Shown: positions 7,411 to 16,427 of the stretch, in pieces
Position numbering within the stretch: position 1 is the stretch's first letter
How the letters are laid out: the number at the start of each line of letters is the position of its first letter
Assembly (NCBI GenBank): GCA_946631295.1
Contig: CAMOZY010000019.1
Span: forward strand, 1 to 38,057
Length of the DNA: 38,057 nt
Source of the DNA: an uncultured Lachnospiraceae bacterium
Lineage (GTDB): Bacteria; Bacillota; Clostridia; Lachnospirales; Lachnospiraceae
Direction: 5' to 3'
The notes under the pieces: model-generated
The model's input: the letters and a program-made list of their open reading frames with translations, nothing else
What the model was told of the DNA's origin: nothing
Database searches by the model: none
Position numbers and translations under genes: made by a program

Positions 7411-8793
7411 ATGATCGACGCAGCAATCTATATAATATATTTTCTGTATATCTTTACAGCTGTTTTTTTCGCGTTTGTAACGAGGAAATTATTCTTTGAA
7501 AAAAGAAGACCGGTCGCAACCTTTCTTTCAGCACTGATTTCTCCCGCTGTATCCAATTTCATATCGTATATGGTCTATATCAATTTCTTTGATGATCTGA
7601 CCAAATACGACAGAGATTCGATCATTTCTTTTTCGGCATTTTTCACTTTGATGCAGGTGATAATGTATGTGTTCTGCATGTATCTTTACGTAAAACTTGT
7701 AAATCCACAGAACAGATCCATAGCTATTTTCACATATGTATGTTCCATAATGCTCGTTCCGAGTCTGTTATTCATGGCCGTGAGTACAAATCCTCTTATT
7801 ATCACGGTTGCTTATATGGGATTGTCGGTCGCATTTTATATAATGACGATACGTCCGCTTTCCGAACTCACACATACGAAACAGAAAACGGATATAAGGA
7901 TATTCGTGATATTGCCCATAATCGTGTTTATCTTCAACACATTGATACATGTTCTCTACATGTACTATGAGGGATTATTCGATAATTCTCTTTTTGCGAT
8001 ATCCAAGATGGCTGAAGGACTTAATGCCACTTCCCCTATTCTTAAGTATTTCCAGATGATCGTGGTAAACGAAAGGGAATACATGGGCGCTATGCTCAAT
8101 GCGGTACTGGTAGCAGATGTCTTTATACTTATAGTGCTGATGATCGCATTCTCTGTCATCACCAAGAATATCAAGTATATGAATGAGACGATCAAGGCAC
8201 ATAACCAGATCAAGACATTATCGGTAGAGGTCATGGAGGCGCTTGCACATACGATCGATGCCAAGGATAAGTACACAAGAGGTCATTCCGTAAGAGTCGC
8301 GAAATATTCCAAAATGATCGCAACGAAGATGGGACTGTCTGATGAAGAACTGGATAATGCATATTATTACGGCCTGCTCCATGACATAGGTAAGATCGCA
8401 GTGCCAAACGAGATAATCAACAGTCCGTCTAAACTGACAGAAGATGAATATTCCCAGATAAAGGTTCATCCCGGAGTGGGAAATGATATTCTCGGAGAAA
8501 TAAAAAGCCGTCCCGACCTTGCGATAGGTGCGAGGTATCACCATGAGAGGTATGACGGCACCGGATATCCGGACGGTAAAAAAGGTGAGGAAATCCCTCT
8601 TTTGGCGAGGATAATAGCGGTTGCTGACAGCTATGACGCAATGACTTCCAACAGAAGTTACAGAAATTACCTTTCACAGGATAAGGTCAGAAAGGAACTT
8701 GAAGATAATAAGGGAACGCAGTTTGATCCGGAAATCGTTGATTATATGATACAGATCATTGATGAGGACAAGGAATACACTCTTCATGAGTAA
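7411..8793 (+). CDS. Membrane HD-GYP cyclic-di-GMP phosphodiesterase
   Basis: The 460-residue protein has about seven hydrophobic segments in residues 1-255, then a short coiled linker (HNQIKTLSVEVMEALAHTI) and a full HD-GYP domain. Visible metal and catalytic residues are the DKYTRGHS segment, HD at 324-325 with Lys328 (HDIGK), HH at 377-378 and the GYP triplet at 385-387, followed by ARIIAVADSYDAMTS. HD-GYP proteins hydrolyse c-di-GMP to pGpG or GMP. The polytopic N-terminal region is presumably a sensor; I do not recognise it as a named family. The start has only a poor GGGGG site. The gene ends 15 bp from a convergent transporter gene. Confidence 0.9.
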   Translation: MIDAAIYIIYFLYIFTAVFFAFVTRKLFFEKRRPVATFLSALISPAVSNFISYMVYINFFDDLTKYDRDSIISFSAFFTLMQVIMYVFCMYLYVKLVNPQNRSIAIFTYVCSIMLVPSLLFMAVSTNPLIITVAYMGLSVAFYIMTIRPLSELTHTKQKTDIRIFVILPIIVFIFNTLIHVLYMYYEGLFDNSLFAISKMAEGLNATSPILKYFQMIVVNEREYMGAMLNAVLVADVFILIVLMIAFSVITKNIKYMNETIKAHNQIKTLSVEVMEALAHTIDAKDKYTRGHSVRVAKYSKMIATKMGLSDEELDNAYYYGLLHDIGKIAVPNEIINSPSKLTEDEYSQIKVHPGVGNDILGEIKSRPDLAIGARYHHERYDGTGYPDGKKGEEIPLLARIIAVADSYDAMTSNRSYRNYLSQDKVRKELEDNKGTQFDPEIVDYMIQIIDEDKEYTLHE

Positions 8794-8808
8794 TCTCAAA
8801 AGGAATTC

Positions 8809-10077
8809 TTATTTCCACAAAAACCATATGAAGAGATAACCGCCGAGAACTGCGGCAAGTGTGAAGGGAATACCTATTCTTGCAAAATCCCGGAATGATA
8901 CTTCGTGTCCTTCCTTTCTCAGCATTCCGACACCTGCGATGTTGCAGCTTGCACCTACCGGAGTGATGTTTCCACCGAGGGTGGCGCCGGTCAGAAGTCC
9001 GAAGTACAGAAGATGAGGGGCAATACCGAGAGATGCCGTAACGCCCTGAAGAACGGGAAGCATGGTGGCAACATAAGGTATATTGTCTATGAAAGCGGAG
9101 ATGAGAACGGATCCCCACACGATTATGGTATAAAGCAGGAAGATATTATCTCCGCCTGCTTTTACGATAAGGGATGCAAGATCGTCAACGACGCCCTGAT
9201 GTGTGATGCCGCCTATTACCATGAAGAGCCCGGTAAGAAGCAGGACAGTATCATAGTCGATATTCTTCATTACTTTCTTTACTTTTTCCTTGTCATGATC
9301 CTTGAGATATTCCCAGACCATTCCGATAATGCTGCATACCAGGCAGATAATACCGTTGGTGAGCTCCGGCTTGTTGGGGATGAAGGATGCTGCCATGAGA
9401 AGAACGATGTGTGCGAGCATCATGATAGTGGGAACGTAATCGGTGACCTTGGTCACTTCGGTTGAGGTGACAGGCTGCTTGTCTTTCCTGAAGAGGATCA
9501 TCATGATGGGAACGGTAAGGAGTGCACCAATCTCAACAGCAAAGAATATGCTGGGCTTTCCGTTCATCCAGAAGAAATCCATGAAGTCCATGGAGGCATA
9601 TGCACCGAGCATGATAGATGTCGTGTCACCTACGAGAGTTGCTGCACCCTGAAGGTTGGATGAAACTGCAATACAGATGATCATGGGCACGGGATTGAGC
9701 TTGAGCTTCTTACAGATGGCAAGTCCGACCGGTGCTACCATGAGAAGTGTTGCAACATTATCGATGAATGCGGAAATGAGCCCCGAAAAAAGTGACATGA
9801 GTATCGTTACCCACATTACATTGGGCGCTATCTTCAGGAGCTTGTCCGCAATGAGGTTCGGCATTTTGGAATCTATGAAATAGTCGACAAGAAGGAGCGT
9901 TCCAAAGATCATCAGGAGTACGTTCCAGTCGACAACAGAAATAACTTCTCTTATTGGAAGGATGCCGGTGACTATATAGATAAGAGCAACGCCTAAAGCG
10001 ATGAAGGGCTTCTTTTTCGGGAATATGATAAGTCCGGCATACATTGCCACGAACAGTATTATTGCAAAGATTTTCAT
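8809..10077 (-). CDS. ArsB/SLC13-type ion transporter superfamily permease
   Basis: The 422-residue protein has roughly eleven hydrophobic segments. It shows the inverted repeat expected for this superfamily: SAFIDNVATLLMVAPV in the first half and SAFIDNIPYVATMLPV in the second, each followed by a Gly/Asn-rich re-entrant region (SSNLQGAATLVGDTT and GATLGGNITPVGASCN). Members export arsenite or move dicarboxylates, citrate or sodium ions; the substrate here is not identifiable, and no ars genes are near. It is divergently placed from the GH31 gene with a 106-bp gap, and its start has an AGGTAG site. An organic acid role alongside sugar catabolism is possible but unproven. Confidence 0.82.
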   Translation of the reverse strand: MKIFAIILFVAMYAGLIIFPKKKPFIALGVALIYIVTGILPIREVISVVDWNVLLMIFGTLLLVDYFIDSKMPNLIADKLLKIAPNVMWVTILMSLFSGLISAFIDNVATLLMVAPVGLAICKKLKLNPVPMIICIAVSSNLQGAATLVGDTTSIMLGAYASMDFMDFFWMNGKPSIFFAVEIGALLTVPIMMILFRKDKQPVTSTEVTKVTDYVPTIMMLAHIVLLMAASFIPNKPELTNGIICLVCSIIGMVWEYLKDHDKEKVKKVMKNIDYDTVLLLTGLFMVIGGITHQGVVDDLASLIVKAGGDNIFLLYTIIVWGSVLISAFIDNIPYVATMLPVLQGVTASLGIAPHLLYFGLLTGATLGGNITPVGASCNIAGVGMLRKEGHEVSFRDFARIGIPFTLAAVLGGYLFIWFLWK

Positions 10078-10122
10078 GATATATCTACCTATATTTATAA
10101 TTTCTGTACAAAATCAACGAAA

Positions 10123-10151
10123 AAGATAACAAAATCGGGATGAAAAGTCAA
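10123..10151 (-). promoter_or_regulatory. Candidate promoter of the permease gene
   Basis: On the minus strand TTGACT (10151-10146) and TATCTT (10128-10123) are separated by 17 bp, giving a start near 10116 and a leader of about 40 nt. The plus-strand promoter for the GH31 operon is less clear; TATGAT at 10153-10158 is the best -10 but has no good -35. Confidence 0.5.
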
Positions 10152-10183
10152 ATATGATGCAGTGATGCACAAAGGGGGTAAAT

Positions 10184-12457
10184 ATGTTAACAGCAATCAG
10201 TCCAAGGAGCAGTAAGATCACCAAAATAGAGAGAAAGAGCGAGAGTCTCGAACTGATTTCAGAAGCGGGGATCCTTGAGATCACACCTGTGACTGGATCA
10301 ATCGTTCGTGTGCGCTGTTCGCCTCGAGGCTCATTTTCGGAAAACGAAAGACCCGGAGTGATCTGTGATGAACGGTACAGAGGATGGGAGTACAGGGAAG
10401 AGGGAGAAAAAATTGTTGTCACTCTCCCTGAACTTGTCCTTTGCGTAGACAGGTCCACAGGAGCCGTCACATACTCGGACGCATCAGGCAGGGTTCTTTT
10501 AGCCGAGCGTAAGGATGATGCCAGGGAATTTGAGGAATTCGAGACATACAAACTCGGCAGGCCTAAAACAAAGATCATCGAGACTGCGGACGGAAAAAAG
10601 GAAGTTCTGGATGATCCCGAGAAACTTCCTGCAGGGAAGAGCTTCCACATAAGATATAATTTCGTTCCGGGCGACGAGGACCTCTACGGATTCGGACAGC
10701 AGGAAAAGGGATTTGCTTCTCTCAGAGGCCGCACTCTTTATATTCATCAGGGTAACAGAAAGATCGCTGTTCCCATGTTTGTTTCCACCTCTGGATACGG
10801 ACTGCTGACAGATACATACAGTCCGATGATCTTCAGGGATGATGAGAGAGGAGCATATATCTATACGGAATCGGATCAGGAACTGGTGCAGTATTTTATT
10901 GCAGGTTCCATGAATGAGGTTATCGCTGGATACAGGCATCTTACGGGTAAGGCTTCTCTTCTTCCGAAGTGGGCATACGGATATGTACAGTCACAGGAAA
11001 GGTATGAGACTCAGGAGGAAATCCTTGAAACGGTCGCAAAATCCCGTGATCTCGGACTGGGACTTGACTGCATAGTTCTTGACTGGATCAGCTGGAAGGA
11101 TGGTGAATGGGGCCAGAAATCCTACGATCCGTCCAGATTCCCGGATCCAAAGGCAATGATAGATAAGCTCCATGAAGACCATGTACATTTCATGATCTCC
11201 ATCTGGCCTACGATGGCCGGCAATACCGAAAACCATAAGGAGTTTGCGGAAAAAGGATTATTCCTTCCGGCAAATACTGCATATAACGCGCTGGATAAGG
11301 ACGCCAGGAAACTTTATTTTGACCAGCTTAAAAGAACTCATTTTGCATATGGAACAGATGCGTGGTGGTGTGACAGCAGTGAGCCCTTCACTCCTGAATG
11401 GGGACATAAGATAAGGATGGAGGAAGGTGATCTCTACAGGGCATTCTGTGAAGAAGCGGGTCTCAGGATGCCTTATGATTACTGCAACAGTTATCCTTTT
11501 TTCCATGCAATGGGAATCTATGAAAATCAGAGAAGAGCAATGGATGAAGGAGACTTCGGATCGGAGAAGAGGGTATGTAATCTGACAAGAAGTGCATACA
11601 CCGGGCAGCAGAGATTCGGAACCGTCATGTGGTCCGGAGATACGGGCGCAAGCTGGGATACTTACCGTGATCAGATTGCGATAGGCCTTCACTTCAGTGC
11701 ATCCGGAATCCCGTACTGGACAATGGATATAGGTGCCTTCTTTGTAAAACGCGGCGAGCTCTGGTACTGGGACGGACGCTACGATGATACTCTGGATAAC
11801 AGGGGGTATTGTGAGCTTTATACGAGATGGTATCAGTTTGCTGCATTTCTTCCGATGTTCAGGGCACATGGAACCGACTGCAGAAGAGAGATGTGGAACT
11901 TCACCGGCGAATTCTATGATGCGCTTGAGAAGGCAAACAGGCTCAGGTATTCACTGATGCCGTATATTTATTCCGAAGCCGGAAAAGTATGGCTTAAGGA
12001 CCGGTCTCTGATAAGATGGCTTGCTTTTGATTTTACGGATGATAAAAAGTGTCGCGATATTCAGGATCAGTTTATGTTCGGTGAATCGCTCATGGTTTGT
12101 CCCGTAACGCAGCCCATGTATTACGGAGAAAACGGTGAAGAACTTTCTGATGGTGTCAGGACACGCAGTGTATATTTCCCTTCCGGGTGCGGATGGTACG
12201 ATCTGTATTCCGGCAAGAGATATGAGGGAGGTACAAGTGCTGAAGTGGATGCTCCCCTTGATAAGATACCTGTTTTCGTAAAGGAAGGAAGCATCATACC
12301 GATGACTGCACCTGCCATGTCGACCGAAGAACAAAAAGGTGAAGTGGAATTCAGGAAATTCGGAGAAGGCCCTGCATCATATGAGATGTATGAGGATGCG
12401 GGAGACGGATACGGATATGAGAATGGAGAATACACTCTCCGTAAAATAGAGATGTGA
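10184..12457 (+). CDS. Glycoside hydrolase family 31, probable alpha-xylosidase
   Basis: The 757-residue protein has the full GH31 length: N-terminal beta-sandwich (about 1-240), catalytic barrel, and C-terminal beta domains. The nucleophile is Asp397 in AWWCDSSEP and the acid/base is Asp486 in WSGDTGASW; both are placed as in the family. The WW-D-x-x-EP nucleophile motif resembles xyloglucan-active bacterial alpha-xylosidases (family knowledge), so that activity is favoured over plain alpha-glucosidase. There is no signal peptide, indicating cytosolic hydrolysis of imported oligosaccharides. The start has an AAGGGGG site. The gene is followed after 68 bp by a GH127-type gene in the same direction. 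Confidence 0.88.
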   Translation: MLTAISPRSSKITKIERKSESLELISEAGILEITPVTGSIVRVRCSPRGSFSENERPGVICDERYRGWEYREEGEKIVVTLPELVLCVDRSTGAVTYSDASGRVLLAERKDDAREFEEFETYKLGRPKTKIIETADGKKEVLDDPEKLPAGKSFHIRYNFVPGDEDLYGFGQQEKGFASLRGRTLYIHQGNRKIAVPMFVSTSGYGLLTDTYSPMIFRDDERGAYIYTESDQELVQYFIAGSMNEVIAGYRHLTGKASLLPKWAYGYVQSQERYETQEEILETVAKSRDLGLGLDCIVLDWISWKDGEWGQKSYDPSRFPDPKAMIDKLHEDHVHFMISIWPTMAGNTENHKEFAEKGLFLPANTAYNALDKDARKLYFDQLKRTHFAYGTDAWWCDSSEPFTPEWGHKIRMEEGDLYRAFCEEAGLRMPYDYCNSYPFFHAMGIYENQRRAMDEGDFGSEKRVCNLTRSAYTGQQRFGTVMWSGDTGASWDTYRDQIAIGLHFSASGIPYWTMDIGAFFVKRGELWYWDGRYDDTLDNRGYCELYTRWYQFAAFLPMFRAHGTDCRREMWNFTGEFYDALEKANRLRYSLMPYIYSEAGKVWLKDRSLIRWLAFDFTDDKKCRDIQDQFMFGESLMVCPVTQPMYYGENGEELSDGVRTRSVYFPSGCGWYDLYSGKRYEGGTSAEVDAPLDKIPVFVKEGSIIPMTAPAMSTEEQKGEVEFRKFGEGPASYEMYEDAGDGYGYENGEYTLRKIEM

Positions 12458-12525
12458 TATAATATTTAGCATCTGGTGCCACAGGGGGTAACCGGTGTTT
12501 AATTAAATAATCCGGGAGGAATAAT

Positions 12526-14367
12526 ATGCTAAAGCAGTTAAACAGATCAGATGTAAAGGTGACCGGCGGGGTTTTCAGGGACAGAATGAACGTTGACAAG
12601 CGTTATCTTATGGAACTGGATTCACAGTGTCTTCTTCAGAATTTCTATATTGAGGCAGGGATAATAATGCCCGGACTTCAGATGGTTCCGGATCCCACAA
12701 AAGCAAATCTTCACTGGGGATGGGAAGCTCCGGTATGTCAGCTCAGAGGTCATTTCCTCGGACACTGGCTTTCAGCAGCTGCTGCATTCGTAGCTACCGA
12801 CGGGGATAACGATCTTAAGGTTAAACTTGATTTTATAGTTTCCGAGCTTGCAAGATGTCAGGAACTTAACGGCGGAGAATGGGTCGGTTCGATACCCGAG
12901 AAATACATGAACAGGCTTGCAAGACCAGAGTATATCTGGTCTCCGCAGTACACCATGCACAAGACTGTAATGGGACTTGTTGATGCATACAGATTTGCAG
13001 GTAATAAGCAGGCCCTTGAGATAGTTGACAAACTTGCCGACTGGTATGTGAAGTGGGTTGATACCATGAGCAGTATTGATCCTCAGATCGCGTATAAGGG
13101 CGAGCAGGGCGGAATGCTTGAGGAGTGGGCAGAGCTTTATTCGATCACCGGAAATGCTAAATACCGTAAGCTCATCGATGCCTACAAGGATCATGATATA
13201 TACAAGAGACTTGAAAAAGAAGGTGACGCTCTTTCCGACGATCATACCAACGCAAGTATTCCCGTATCCCATGGTTCTGCAAGACTGTATGAGGTTCTTG
13301 AAGATAAGGAACAGAAGGAATATTTCCGTAAGATAACTGAGAGATTCTGGGAAGAAGCGGTCGATAAGCGCGGCATGCTTGCAACAACCGGAGCAAATGC
13401 GGGTGAGTTCTGGATCCCGCCTCACAAGATGGCACAGTATATCGGGGATAACGATCAGGAATTCTGTACCGTCTATAATATGGTAAGGCTTGCCGATTAC
13501 CTCTTCAGATGGACCGGAGATGTCAAGTATTCCAACTATATTGAATCTGCGATCTATAACGGATTCCTTGCGCAGCAGAACATGTTCACAGGAATGCCCA
13601 CATATTTCCTTCCTCTCAAGGCGGGTTCAAAGAAAAAGTGGGGAAGCAAGAGGAATGATTTCTGGTGCTGCCACGGAACCATGGTTCAGTCACCAACGCT
13701 TTATCCTAGCCTGATCTATTTTGCGGATGAGGATGAAAAGAGTATTGTCGTATCACAGTACATTCCTTCACGCGCTGAAGTAAAACTCGGAAATGACAGC
13801 ATTGTCATTTCACAGAAGACCGATATGATGAATTACAACAATCAGGTCTTCTTCGATGATCATGCGGGAGGAGAAAAGACCAGATGGTCCATAAGATTCG
13901 ATATAAGCGGATCGGGAGATGAGGCGTTCAGTGTAAAACTCAGAATACCTGCATGGACCGTAACAGAACCTAAGGTTGTGATCACAAACGGTGATGGCGT
14001 AAAGTACAGTGTCTGCGGAGACTACATTAAGATAGAAGCGGATAAGCCTTCCGATATATCCATAAATATTCTCTTTGATGCGAAGGTAAAAGAACTTCCT
14101 CTTGATGACCAGCCTGAGCTTGCTGCACTTGTGGACGGACCTATAGTTCTTGCGGGACTTACTGACAAGGACCGCGGAATCGCATATTCGGGCGAGATTA
14201 AGGATGCTCTGTATCAGAGAACTGAGCACACCTATACAACGTACGTATGGAAACAGAATACATATATCACAAAGGATCAGCCCGAAAATTTCGAGTTGAA
14301 ACCTTTGTATGATGTTACTGATGAGACCTATACCGTATACTTTACGCTGAAGAAGAAAGACTTATAA
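12526..14367 (+). CDS. GH127-type beta-L-arabinofuranosidase (DUF1680 family)
   Basis: The 613-residue protein has the (alpha/alpha)6 barrel sequence landmarks of the DUF1680/GH127 family. The zinc-thiolate active site is complete by position: Glu312 and Cys314 in QEFC, and the pair Cys381-Cys382 in WCCHG, matching the Glu-x-Cys and Cys-Cys ligands of the Bifidobacterium HypBA1 enzyme, where the first Cys of the pair is the nucleophile (family knowledge). The related family GH146 has the same ligands, so the exact family needs a tree. No signal peptide is present, so the enzyme is cytosolic. The start has a GGGAGGA site. It lies between the GH31 gene and an EAL gene that begins 11 bp after its stop. 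Confidence 0.85.
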   Translation: MLKQLNRSDVKVTGGVFRDRMNVDKRYLMELDSQCLLQNFYIEAGIIMPGLQMVPDPTKANLHWGWEAPVCQLRGHFLGHWLSAAAAFVATDGDNDLKVKLDFIVSELARCQELNGGEWVGSIPEKYMNRLARPEYIWSPQYTMHKTVMGLVDAYRFAGNKQALEIVDKLADWYVKWVDTMSSIDPQIAYKGEQGGMLEEWAELYSITGNAKYRKLIDAYKDHDIYKRLEKEGDALSDDHTNASIPVSHGSARLYEVLEDKEQKEYFRKITERFWEEAVDKRGMLATTGANAGEFWIPPHKMAQYIGDNDQEFCTVYNMVRLADYLFRWTGDVKYSNYIESAIYNGFLAQQNMFTGMPTYFLPLKAGSKKKWGSKRNDFWCCHGTMVQSPTLYPSLIYFADEDEKSIVVSQYIPSRAEVKLGNDSIVISQKTDMMNYNNQVFFDDHAGGEKTRWSIRFDISGSGDEAFSVKLRIPAWTVTEPKVVITNGDGVKYSVCGDYIKIEADKPSDISINILFDAKVKELPLDDQPELAALVDGPIVLAGLTDKDRGIAYSGEIKDALYQRTEHTYTTYVWKQNTYITKDQPENFELKPLYDVTDETYTVYFTLKKKDL

Positions 14368-14378
14368 GAGAGGCTGAT

Positions 14379-15083
14379 ATGATCTATTTTGACCATCTGC
14401 CGCTTAACAAAGAAATACTCGAAGCACTTGGAAAGCTTTCCATAAATTATGCCTTTCAGCCGATTTTTTTGCCGGACGGCAAGACAATCTATGCAAGAGA
14501 GGCACTCATGCGACCCACCGAAATGTCGGTTACCGAACTGATAGGAATGTACAATAAGGATAACAATCTGCATGTACTGGAGGTGGCTACATTCTTCGGG
14601 GCAATGCAGGAATATCAGCTCAGGGGATATAACGAGCATGTATGCCTTAACTCATTTCCTTCCGACAATTTCAGGGCGGATGAGGTAGAAGCATTTAATG
14701 AGTATTTCGGAGACATGAGCGGTATCGGGATTGTGGAGATACTTGAATATCCTTCCATTAACGAGGATGCATGCAGAATAAAGAGAACTGCATGCTCGAT
14801 CCAGGATCTTCAGATAGCGGTTGATGACTTTGGTATCGGCCTCAGCAATATGGATATGGTGGATCTGTGTGATCCGGATATCGTGAAGATAGACAGAGAT
14901 CTTATCAGTAATGTAGATAAATATACATCCAAGCAGAATAATGTGAAGAAGCTGGTCGAGGAATTCCATTCGCGCGGGATAAGGGTTGTCGGCGAGGGCG
15001 TAGAGACTAAGGAAGAATTTGAATTTCTGAAGGGTATTGATGTCGATTATTATCAGGGATATTTACTTGCAATGCCGGAATAG
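14379..15083 (+). CDS. Stand-alone EAL-domain cyclic-di-GMP phosphodiesterase
   Basis: The 234-residue protein is a single EAL domain with no sensor, GGDEF or membrane part. The expected catalytic residues are all visible: Glu41 in REAL, Asn91, Glu123, Asp149-Asp150 in VDDFG, Lys170 in VKID, Glu206 in GEGVE and Gln226 in YYQGY. It should therefore be an active c-di-GMP hydrolase rather than a degenerate binding protein. It begins 11 bp after the arabinofuranosidase gene with an AGAGAGG site and has no visible promoter of its own, so it is probably cotranscribed with the glycosidases. That context links sugar supply to c-di-GMP lowering (inference). Confidence 0.88.
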   Translation: MIYFDHLPLNKEILEALGKLSINYAFQPIFLPDGKTIYAREALMRPTEMSVTELIGMYNKDNNLHVLEVATFFGAMQEYQLRGYNEHVCLNSFPSDNFRADEVEAFNEYFGDMSGIGIVEILEYPSINEDACRIKRTACSIQDLQIAVDDFGIGLSNMDMVDLCDPDIVKIDRDLISNVDKYTSKQNNVKKLVEEFHSRGIRVVGEGVETKEEFEFLKGIDVDYYQGYLLAMPE

Positions 15084-15146
15084 CATTCACGGTAAATACA
15101 TGAATGATATCAAACCTGAAACGGATGATATTCAACGCAAAGTTTA

Positions 15147-15175
15147 ATGACAAAATCCTCCTGCTGTGATATTTT
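15147..15175 (+). promoter_or_regulatory. Candidate extended -10 promoter of the Xre-type gene
   Basis: ATGACA (15147-15152), 17 bp, then TATTTT (15170-15175) preceded by TG at the extended -10 position. The block from TAATGAC to GTGATAT resembles the sequence at 15546-15574 and the promoter at 30409-30436. The leader between it and the gene also carries a GTACTC/GAGTAC hairpin (15227-15245) just before the ribosome binding site. Confidence 0.5.
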
Positions 15176-15261
15176 ATTCTGAAGCACATTGAAAGCGCTG
15201 CGGGATGAGACCTGTTAACGAAGGTTGTACTCACACAGAGAGTACGGAGGGGAGGAAAGTT

Positions 15262-15546
15262 ATGAAAATGCGTCCTGAATATGACTTAAAAGTAGTCGGA
15301 CAAAATCTGAGAAGACTGCGTATGGCCAAGCACTTATCGGTTGAAGATGTCAGAGCGTATCTGTGTCTCGGTTCCGTGCAGGCAATATACAAATATGAGA
15401 AGGGCAAGGGTTATCCTCAGGCGGACACGATGTTCGCACTGATGGAACTCTACGGAGCCGGAATCAATGATATAGTGTGTAAACATGAAGAGGACGAAAT
15501 GTCCTCTTCTGCCGTTTATGGGGAAACGGATGAACTATGCGCTTAA
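15262..15546 (+). CDS. Xre-type helix-turn-helix regulator
   Basis: The 94-residue protein starts at the ATG at 15262 behind GGAGGGGAGG (15247-15256); open frame upstream to 15205 lacks a site. The helix-turn-helix spans about residues 10-64 (VGQNLRRLRMAKHLSVEDVRAYL, then SVQAIYKYEKGKGYPQADTMFALMELYG). The C-terminal tail (KHEEDEMSSSAVYGETDELCA) is acidic and short, with no sensor domain. It is a DNA-binding regulator of unknown target. Its promoter and that of the next gene are alike in sequence. Confidence 0.85.
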   Translation: MKMRPEYDLKVVGQNLRRLRMAKHLSVEDVRAYLCLGSVQAIYKYEKGKGYPQADTMFALMELYGAGINDIVCKHEEDEMSSSAVYGETDELCA

Positions 15547-15574
15547 TGACGAAATGTATCTGCGGTGATATCAT
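15546..15574 (+). promoter_or_regulatory. Candidate extended -10 promoter of the DIP1984-like gene
   Basis: ATGACG (15546-15551), 17 bp, then TATCAT (15569-15574) with TGA in front, giving the string TGATATCAT. It begins at the stop codon of the Xre-type gene, so the next gene can be expressed separately. Confidence 0.5.
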
Positions 15575-15621
15575 AGGTTTACATGGAGAAGGTATTAACC
15601 GTTTTAAATGGAGGGAAAATT

Positions 15622-16137
15622 ATGACTAAGATGACATCTGCATACGCAAACAAAATGATCAGAAAGCTTAACGAGGATAAGGCGTTTCTCAGATCAAAGG
15701 AAGTCAGCGGCTATATCTATATCGCTGCTCTTGATGAGGAACCCGTTATTCCCGATTATGATTATTCCGAGGTTTCCGCAAAGATTAAGGAGATAGATGA
15801 AAAGATCGCAAAGATCAGACATGCGATCAATCTGGCCAACTGCACCAATACTGTGGAAGAAAGCGGAGAGAAGATGACCATCGATACGGTTCTTGTCAGG
15901 ATGGCCCAGCTTAACAGACGTAAGGAAGAACTTGACCAGATGCGTAAGCTTCAGCCCAAGGTAAGACTTAGTACCGGACTTTATTCACAGAAGAAGACCG
16001 CACCTGAGTATCAGTACATCAATTACGATCTTGAACAGGTTCAGAAGGATTATGATGTGATCGATGCAAGGATTGCAGCACTTCAGCTTGTTCTCGACAG
16101 GTACAACCAGACTGTTGAATTTGACGTGGATATCTGA
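15622..16137 (+). CDS. DIP1984/septicolysin-like coiled-coil protein
   Basis: The 171-residue protein starts at ATG 15622 behind GGAGGG; the frame upstream to 15583 has no site. It consists of charged helices: an N-terminal helix, KIKEIDEKIAKIRHAINLANCTNTV, then MTIDTVLVRMAQLNRRKEELDQM, and a C-terminal helix after a short YQYINYD strand. The order 'helix, IN-x-x-N-x-T, T-[IL]-x-x-x-L-x-R, helix' resembles the DIP1984 family, once linked by name to septicolysin, whose function is unsettled. Assignment is from pattern memory only. No signal peptide or membrane segment is visible. Confidence 0.6.
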   Translation: MTKMTSAYANKMIRKLNEDKAFLRSKEVSGYIYIAALDEEPVIPDYDYSEVSAKIKEIDEKIAKIRHAINLANCTNTVEESGEKMTIDTVLVRMAQLNRRKEELDQMRKLQPKVRLSTGLYSQKKTAPEYQYINYDLEQVQKDYDVIDARIAALQLVLDRYNQTVEFDVDI

Positions 16138-16186
16138 TCTGCGTGCTGCCGGTTTTACAGGTATCGGACTTTTGATCTAAAAATTT

Positions 16187-16427
16187 TCCGGGTTAAGGAT
16201 TCATAAATACTCTCGGTATAGAGAAACTCATGGCGATAATGTTTATTGTTGCGGTTTTATCGTTATTTTCTTATTTACTATGGTCAGAGTTTATTGTTTG
16301 AGTTACAACTCCTATGGATAATATAAATGAATCTTAACCGAAAACTTGGTATCCTGCCGGATACTGCGGGCATGGAAGTTCGGTTATAAATGCCCATCTG
16401 AAAGGTCGCCTGTGCGGAGACCTTTTT
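16187..16427 (+). ncRNA. Candidate structured RNA with pseudoknot and terminator
   Basis: This 390-bp gap (16138-16527) has no gene but dense complementarity. A long-range stem pairs 16189-16204 with 16327-16340 (14 bp, bulged G at 16192 and 16198). Inside it, 16225-16230 pairs with 16299-16304 and 16232-16239 with 16257-16264. The 3' part has TAACCGAA (16335-16342) against TTCGGTTA (16379-16386), a GGTATCC/GGATACT hairpin (16348-16365), and GGGCAT (16368-16373) against ATGCCC (16390-16395); the first and third form an H-type pseudoknot. TAACCG is shared by two stems, so they are mutually exclusive. A terminator closes the element. A TTTACA (16154-16159) / TCTAAA (16176-16181) promoter would start near 16188. 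Not a class I recognise. Confidence 0.45.
16401..16427 (+). terminator. Intrinsic terminator closing the candidate RNA
   Basis: AAAGGTC (16401-16407) pairs with GACCTTT (16419-16425), with CC/GG continuing inside the stem, and the T-run extends to 16429. It lies about 100 bp upstream of the vWA gene, so it either ends a separate small RNA or attenuates that gene. Confidence 0.8.

Noticed and set aside
8905-9465. Plus-strand frame of 186 codons opposite the permease
   Set aside because: The minus-strand frame encodes the repeated SAFIDN motifs and membrane segments of a real transporter; the plus frame shows none.
15212-15228. A 17-base string in the Xre-gene leader that matches 14 of 17 bases with 18331-18347 before cysK (CTGTTAACGAAGG and CAGTTCACGAAGG cores)
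   Set aside because: Two copies with different surrounding folds are not enough to claim a shared element; it could be chance.
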